Assembly: GCA_009773375.1 (NCBI GenBank)
Contig: WRPH01000001.1
Span: forward strand, 214,981 to 278,980
Reading direction: 5' to 3'
DNA: 64,000 nt
Origin: Paracoccaceae bacterium
GTDB taxonomy: Bacteria > Pseudomonadota > Alphaproteobacteria > Rhodobacterales > Rhodobacteraceae
Shown: piece after piece, positions 60,112 through 64,000 of the stretch
Layout of the letters: every line of letters starts with the position of its first letter
How positions within the stretch are numbered: the stretch's first letter is position 1
Notes under the pieces: model-generated
Told to the model about the DNA's origin: nothing
What the model saw: only the letters and a program-made list of their open reading frames with translations
Databases searched by the model: none
Program-made: the position numbers and the translations under genes

Positions 60112-61134
60112 ATGTATACCGCTGCCGAAAACCGTTATGATGCCATGCCCTACCGCCGCTGCGGCAATTCGGGCCTGCAACTGCCCGCAATTTCGCTGGG
60201 CCTGTGGCACAATTTCGGCCATGACACCCCGCACGCCACCAAACGCGCGATCTGCCAGACCGCCTTTGATCTTGGCATCACCCATTTCGATCTGGCCAAC
60301 AACTACGGCCCGCCGCCCGGTTCCGCCGAAGAAGCCTTCGGCGACATTCTGAAAACCGATTTCAAACCTTACAGGGATGAGCTGATCATCTCCTCCAAGG
60401 CCGGTTATCTGATGTGGGGCGGCCCTTATGGCGAATGGGGCAGCCGCAAATATCTGATTTCGTCCTGCGATCAGTCCTTGAAGCGGATGGGGCTGGATTA
60501 CGTCGATATCTTTTATTCGCACCGTTTCGACCCCGATACACCGCTGGAAGAAACCATGATGGCGCTGGATCATATCGTGCGGTCAGGTCGCGCGCTTTAT
60601 GCCGGGATTTCCAGCTATAACAGCCAGCGCACCCGCGAGGCGCATGCGATCCTGAAGGAGTTGGGCACCCCCTGCGTGATCCACCAGCCCAGCTACAACA
60701 TCCTGAACCGTTGGGTCGAAACTGATGGGCTGAAAGACACGCTGCAGGAACTGGGCATCGGCTCCATCGCCTTCGTGCCACTGGCGCAGGGGATTTTGAC
60801 CAACAAATATCTGAACGGCATCCCGGCAGGCAGCCGCGCCGCACAGGATAAATCACTGGATGCTTCGGTCGTGGAAAAAGCGCTGGAGTCGGTGAAAAAG
60901 CTGCATGTGATGGCCGAAGCGCGCGGGCAAACCTTGGCGCAGATGGCGATTGCCTGGGTGCTGCGCAACGGCGGCATCACCTCGGCGCTGATCGGGGCAT
61001 CCAAGCCCGAGCAGGTGACCGATTGCGTTGGCGCGATCAACAATCTGGAGTTCACCGCCGCAGAGCTCGCTGCGATCGACGCGATTTCAGAGGAGAAAGA
61101 CATCAACCTCTGGGCGAAGTCTTCGTCTGACTGA
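60112..61134 (+). CDS. Aldo/keto reductase (YghZ-type, L-glyceraldehyde 3-phosphate reductase-like)
   Basis: A 340-aa NADPH-dependent AKR. The sequence has FDLANNYGPPPGSAEEAFG with the catalytic Asp and Tyr, ISSKAGYLMWGGPYGEWGSRKYL, with the catalytic Lys, and DIFYSHRFDPDTPLEE with the His. This matches the AKR14/YghZ group, which reduces L-glyceraldehyde 3-phosphate and methylglyoxal. Single gene with its own convergent terminator. Confidence 0.92.
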   Translation: MYTAAENRYDAMPYRRCGNSGLQLPAISLGLWHNFGHDTPHATKRAICQTAFDLGITHFDLANNYGPPPGSAEEAFGDILKTDFKPYRDELIISSKAGYLMWGGPYGEWGSRKYLISSCDQSLKRMGLDYVDIFYSHRFDPDTPLEETMMALDHIVRSGRALYAGISSYNSQRTREAHAILKELGTPCVIHQPSYNILNRWVETDGLKDTLQELGIGSIAFVPLAQGILTNKYLNGIPAGSRAAQDKSLDASVVEKALESVKKLHVMAEARGQTLAQMAIAWVLRNGGITSALIGASKPEQVTDCVGAINNLEFTAAELAAIDAISEEKDINLWAKSSSD

Positions 61135-61143
61135 CAAAAGTTT

Positions 61144-61174
61144 CCCGGCCCCAAGGGTATCACTCGGGGCCGGG
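61144..61174. terminator. Convergent terminator between the aldo/keto reductase gene and ubiG
   Basis: CCCGGCCCC and GGGGCCGGG form a perfect 9-bp GC stem with a 13-base loop, between the stops at 61134 and 61179. T/A runs are short on both sides. Confidence 0.65.
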
Positions 61175-61178
61175 CAGC

Positions 61179-61919
61179 TTAGCGCTTCACACTGGCGGTC
61201 ACATAATTCACCGACAGGTCGCGGGCAGACAGGCTCCACTTCCAGCTGACCGGGTTGAACACCATGCCCTTGCGGTCCACCGGGTCCAGCCCGGCTTTGC
61301 GGATCAGATCGTATAGCTCATCCGGGGTGATGAACTTCGCCCAGTCATGCGTGCCTTTTGGCAGCCAGCGCATCACCCATTCCGCGCCGACAATCGCCAT
61401 CACGAAGCTTTTCGGATTGCGGTTCAGCGTGGAGCAAATCATCAGCCCACCGGGTTTCAGCAACTGCTGGCAGGCGGTCAGATAGCCCAGCGGGTCGGCG
61501 ACATGCTCGACCACTTCCATGTTCAGCACCACGTCAAAGCGTTCGCCGCTGGCCGCCAAACCCTCGGCGGTGGTGTTGCGGTAGTCGATGCTCAGACCCG
61601 ATTGCTCGGCATGCAGTTGCGCCACCGGAATATTGCGCGGCGCGGCGTCGGCCCCCACCACTTCGGCCCCCAGCCGTGCCATCGGTTCGGAAAGCAGCCC
61701 GCCACCGCAGCCGATGTCCAGAATCCGCAAGCCCGCAAACGGCAGCGGCGTGGCCGGATCGCGGTCAAACTCGGCAGCAATCTGACTCGTGATATAATCC
61801 AGCCGACACGGGTTCATCAGGTGCAGCGGCTTGAATTTGCCGTTCACATCCCACCATTCGGCGGCCATCGCCTCAAATTTGGCGACTTCTGCGGGATCAA
61901 TCGTGTTGGTCTGGGTCAT
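61179..61919 (-). CDS. ubiG: Ubiquinone biosynthesis O-methyltransferase
   Basis: UbiG performs both O-methylations in ubiquinone synthesis. The 246-aa protein starts [20 protein letters not shown] with [22 protein letters not shown], followed by the SAM motif [20 protein letters not shown] and the UbiG motifs [14 protein letters not shown] and [23 protein letters not shown] precedes the ATG by six bases. The divergent pip gene begins 60 bases away. Confidence 0.96.
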   Translation of the reverse strand: MTQTNTIDPAEVAKFEAMAAEWWDVNGKFKPLHLMNPCRLDYITSQIAAEFDRDPATPLPFAGLRILDIGCGGGLLSEPMARLGAEVVGADAAPRNIPVAQLHAEQSGLSIDYRNTTAEGLAASGERFDVVLNMEVVEHVADPLGYLTACQQLLKPGGLMICSTLNRNPKSFVMAIVGAEWVMRWLPKGTHDWAKFITPDELYDLIRKAGLDPVDRKGMVFNPVSWKWSLSARDLSVNYVTASVKR

Positions 61920-61942
61920 CGGAACTCCTTGCACGCCGGGCT

Positions 61943-61970
61943 TTGGCGGCGCAGTCTGGGCGAGTATATA
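61943..61970 (+). promoter_or_regulatory. Candidate promoter of pip, with a nearly leaderless start
   Basis: TTGGCG at 61943-61948 and TATATA at 61965-61970, 16 bases apart. Transcription would start near 61977, two bases before the chosen ATG at 61979. Confidence 0.4.
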
Positions 61971-61978
61971 GGACGGAC

Positions 61979-62968
61979 ATGGACCAAAGATCAGGGCAAA
62001 AGCGCGCGGTTGAATATCTTTACCCGCCGGTCGATCCGTTCGACCAGCGGGTGATGGATATGGGCGACGGCCACCGCGTTTATGTGGAGCAATGCGGCCG
62101 CCCGGATGGCGTGCCGGTTCTGGTGCTGCATGGCGGGCCGGGGGGCGGGTGCAGCCCGGCGATGCGGCGGTATTTCGACCCTGCGGTTTATCGGGTGGTG
62201 CTGTTCGATCAGCGCGGCTGCGGGCGGTCGCGGCCACATGCGGTGGTGGAAAACAACACCACCTGGCATCTGGTGCGCGATATCGAGGCGATCCGGCAGG
62301 CGCTGGGAGTTGATCGGTTCATCCTGTTCGGCGGCAGTTGGGGGGCGACGCTGGCGCTGATCTACGCGATCAGCCACCCTGATCGGGTGCGGCATCTGGT
62401 GCTGCGGGGGGTTTTCCTTGCCACGCGGGCGGAACTGGACTGGTTCTATGGCGGCGGGGCGGGGGCGTTCTACCCGGATCTGTGGGCGCGGTTTGTGGCG
62501 CCGATTCCGGTAGAGGAGCGCGACGACATGATAGCAGCCTATCATCGGCGGCTGTTTGGCGGCAATCTGTTTGAAGAAACCCAGACGGCGCGGGTCTGGG
62601 CTGCTTGGGAAAATGCGTTGGCTTCGGTGCATGCCGAGGGAATGTTCGGGGAAAGTCCGGCGGATTATGCCCGCGCCTTCGCCCGGCTGGAAAACCATTA
62701 TTTCGTCAACGCCGCCTTTCTGGAATGTGACGGCTGGATCCTGCGGGAAAAGCATCGGATCGCCCATATTGGCGCCGATATCGTGCAGGGCCGGTTTGAT
62801 ATGATCTGCCCGCCGGTTTCGGCGGCGCGGCTGGTCGAGGGCTGGGAAAAGGCGCGGCTGAAGATGGTGCCGCTGGCCGGGCACGCGCTGTCTGAACCGG
62901 GGATTTCCGAAGGGTTGGTGGCGGCAATGGATGCCTTGCGCGACGGGTCCCGACTCGGGACCAAATAA
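61979..62968 (+). CDS. pip: Prolyl aminopeptidase (proline iminopeptidase)
   Basis: A 329-aa alpha/beta hydrolase that removes N-terminal proline. The oxyanion segment [20 protein letters not shown], the sequence [13 protein letters not shown], the nucleophile elbow [14 protein letters not shown] (GxSxG), the acid region GRFDMICPP and the final His in [10 protein letters not shown] are visible. Start at ATG 61979 (MDQRSG); no Shine-Dalgarno is obvious before it, consistent with the promoter lying a few bases upstream. Confidence 0.93.
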   Translation: MDQRSGQKRAVEYLYPPVDPFDQRVMDMGDGHRVYVEQCGRPDGVPVLVLHGGPGGGCSPAMRRYFDPAVYRVVLFDQRGCGRSRPHAVVENNTTWHLVRDIEAIRQALGVDRFILFGGSWGATLALIYAISHPDRVRHLVLRGVFLATRAELDWFYGGGAGAFYPDLWARFVAPIPVEERDDMIAAYHRRLFGGNLFEETQTARVWAAWENALASVHAEGMFGESPADYARAFARLENHYFVNAAFLECDGWILREKHRIAHIGADIVQGRFDMICPPVSAARLVEGWEKARLKMVPLAGHALSEPGISEGLVAAMDALRDGSRLGTK

Positions 62969-62994
62969 ATTGATTTGGGATCAACAGGTTAACC

Positions 62995-63899
62995 GTAAGC
63001 GTTCGCTGTGGACCACGGGTAGCTTATCTTGACGGCGTGAAGTTCCACGGGAGCAGATCGTCGAGGCGGCTTTGCGGGTGGCCGTTGGCGAGCGCGGTCA
63101 GGGCGGCCTTGAGATAGGCGAAGGGCTCTATGCCGTTGATCTTGCAGGTTTCGATCAGCGAGGCGATGCGGCCCCAGGCGACGCCGCCTTCATCATGTCC
63201 GGCAAAGAGGGCGTTCTTGCGATTGAGTGCGATGGGGCGGATCAGGTTTTCGACCCTGTTGCTGTCGATCTCGACGCGGCCGTCGGTCAGGAAGGTTTGC
63301 AGCCCGTCCCAGTGGTTATGGATATAGGTCAGCTTTTCGCCCAGCCGGGATTTGCTGGAGATCTTGCGGCGTTGCGCCTGCAGCCAGTCGCCGAAGGCGG
63401 CCACCAGCGGCGCGGTGCGGGACTGACGGGCGGACAGGCGTTGACCTGGCGAGACGCCGCGGATGTCGGTCTCAACAGCATAGAACTCGGCGATGCGGCG
63501 CAGGCCTTCGGCGGCGATTTCCGATCCGTCGCGGTCAAAGACTTCCTTGAGTTTGTGCCGGGCATGCGCCCAGCAATGCGCCACCCGAATGGGCGCGCCG
63601 CCCTTGCGGGACGGTTTGGTCAGGCGGTTGTAGCCGGTGTAACCGTCGATCTGCAGGATGCCATCAAAGCCGGTAAGGAAGGTCTCGGCATTCTCGCCCG
63701 CGCGGCCGGGGGCATAGAAGTAGACCACTCCGGGCGGATCCTCGCCGCCCCAAGGTCGGTCATCGCGGGCCAGCGCCCAGAGGTATCCGGTCTTCGTCAC
63801 CCCGCGCCCGGGGTCCAGCACGGGGGCTGTCGTCTCGTCCATGAACAGCTTCGATGACCGCTTCAGGTAGTCTGCCAGCCGGTCGACGACGGGTTTCAA
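62995..63899 (-). mobile_element. IS66-family insertion element, 3' part
   Basis: The end begins GTAAGCGTTC at 62995, matching the GTAAGC terminus common to IS66-family repeats, and is followed within 30 bases by the stop of a leftward IS66 transposase frame. The eight bases before it, GGTTAACC, may be one copy of the target duplication; the other end is outside or lost. The element lies 26 bases past the pip stop. The upstream part of the transposase is absent beyond about 63900. Confidence 0.8.
63024..63899 (-). pseudogene. IS66 transposase (TnpC) C-terminal fragment
   Basis: About 291 codons of the IS66 catalytic core: LFMDETTAPVLDPGRG and LQIDGYTGYNRL hold the two catalytic Asp, and SNRVENLIRPIALNRKN the catalytic Glu, followed by the small IS66_C end (CKINGIEPFAYLKAAL). 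A full TnpC is about 500 aa; the zinc-finger, helix-turn-helix and linker parts are absent, and a stop codon (TAG on the minus strand at 63909-63911) closes the frame just upstream of the normal core sequence. Thus the gene is 5'-truncated; a TTG at 63899 is no real start. Confidence 0.82.
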
Positions 63900-64000
63900 G
63901 TGGAAGGACTAAGCCGCTCCGCGGCAATTGCGCCCTTGGCTGGCGTTCAGCATCCCGTTCAGCATCGTTCTTTGTGTGAGGCCTTTCCGGGCTGACAATT
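63900..64000. other. Sequence beyond the IS66 break, unidentified
   Basis: After the IS66 homology stops near 63900, the last 100 bases do not continue the transposase in any frame. One minus-strand frame is open for about 30 codons, but I could not assign it. It may be another insertion element nested in IS66, or ordinary chromosome after a deletion. Confidence 0.4.

Noticed and set aside
59983..60573. Upstream extension of the tamA frame to about 805 aa
   Set aside because: The extra part overlaps the aldo/keto reductase gene on the other strand and precedes the signal peptide, which must be at the true N-terminus.
61920..62237. Upstream extension of ubiG to 352 aa
   Set aside because: It crosses the divergent pip promoter and start; AAGGAG before the ATG at 61919 fixes the start.
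63072..63857. Plus-strand open frame of 261 codons in the IS66 element
   Set aside because: Antisense to the transposase core with its catalytic residues; no independent features.

Overview
The window looks like a chromosome segment of a member of the Rhodobacteraceae (Alphaproteobacteria, Rhodobacterales). The evidence is its high G+C content, the gene order of the flagellar cluster, an SltF-type flagellar transglycosylase, an RbaY-like receiver/phosphatase protein, a BKACE-type carnitine pathway with a fused dehydrogenase/thioesterase, and CTATAT-like -10 boxes. I cannot name genus or species. Most genes are packed with ATGA-type overlaps into short operons on both strands. No rRNA, tRNA or CRISPR array was recognised.

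Region 1 (1-12002) is a flagellar cluster. The leftward arm carries fliF, fliH and the first 30 codons of fliN. A divergent rightward arm carries fliL, a small membrane-anchored protein, a MotE-like protein, motA, a 712-aa secreted protein of unknown role, an SltF-like transglycosylase, flhA, fliR, flhB and a small FliJ-like helical protein. A CtrA-type box lies between the arms. motB is not in the window.

Region 2 (12074-18057) is mostly leftward housekeeping: a ferredoxin-reductase-like flavoprotein, rsmD and a HAD phosphatase; a peroxiredoxin on the other strand; an acyltransferase-like protein, a truncated glutathione S-transferase stub and a pterin dehydratase; then RidA and a glycerophosphodiester phosphodiesterase.

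Region 3 (18235-29384) is the main accessory block. A GlxA/CdhR-type regulator diverges from a dehydrocarnitine-cleavage enzyme, a fused carnitine dehydrogenase/betainyl-CoA thioesterase, an acyl-CoA dehydrogenase, an ADP-forming acyl-CoA synthetase, a CaiD-like hydratase and a choline-dehydrogenase-like GMC enzyme. Together they suggest catabolism of carnitine, and probably crotonobetaine or gamma-butyrobetaine, to glycine betaine and acetoacetate. Extragenic palindromic repeats are concentrated here. A polar amino acid ABC binding protein and permease follow without an ATPase.

Region 4 (29564-40887) holds a DODA-type dioxygenase, pyrF, a class IV aminotransferase with a sulfotransferase-like partner, a secreted Asn/Gly-repeat protein, argG, a membrane protein, ilvA, an Hpt protein divergent from a receiver-PP2C protein, two NUDIX hydrolases and hslO.

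Region 5 (40884-54638) holds cca, a tandem pair of ABC exporters, an RNA uracil methyltransferase, two L,D-transpeptidases and a CAP-domain lipoprotein, a 60-aa secreted or membrane peptide with a strong terminator, hemH, a methyltransferase, comF, grxC, a nitrilase-family amidase, a MarR regulator and a BrkB-type membrane protein.

Region 6 (54632-64000) holds the tamA-tamB outer-membrane assembly operon, an aldo/keto reductase, ubiG, pip and a 5'-truncated IS66 element whose end lies 26 bp beyond pip. The best unexplained signals are a perfect 15-bp palindrome inside cca, a hairpin that hides the grxC ribosome binding site, the flagellar 712-aa protein, the small 60-aa peptide and the repeats in the carnitine region.
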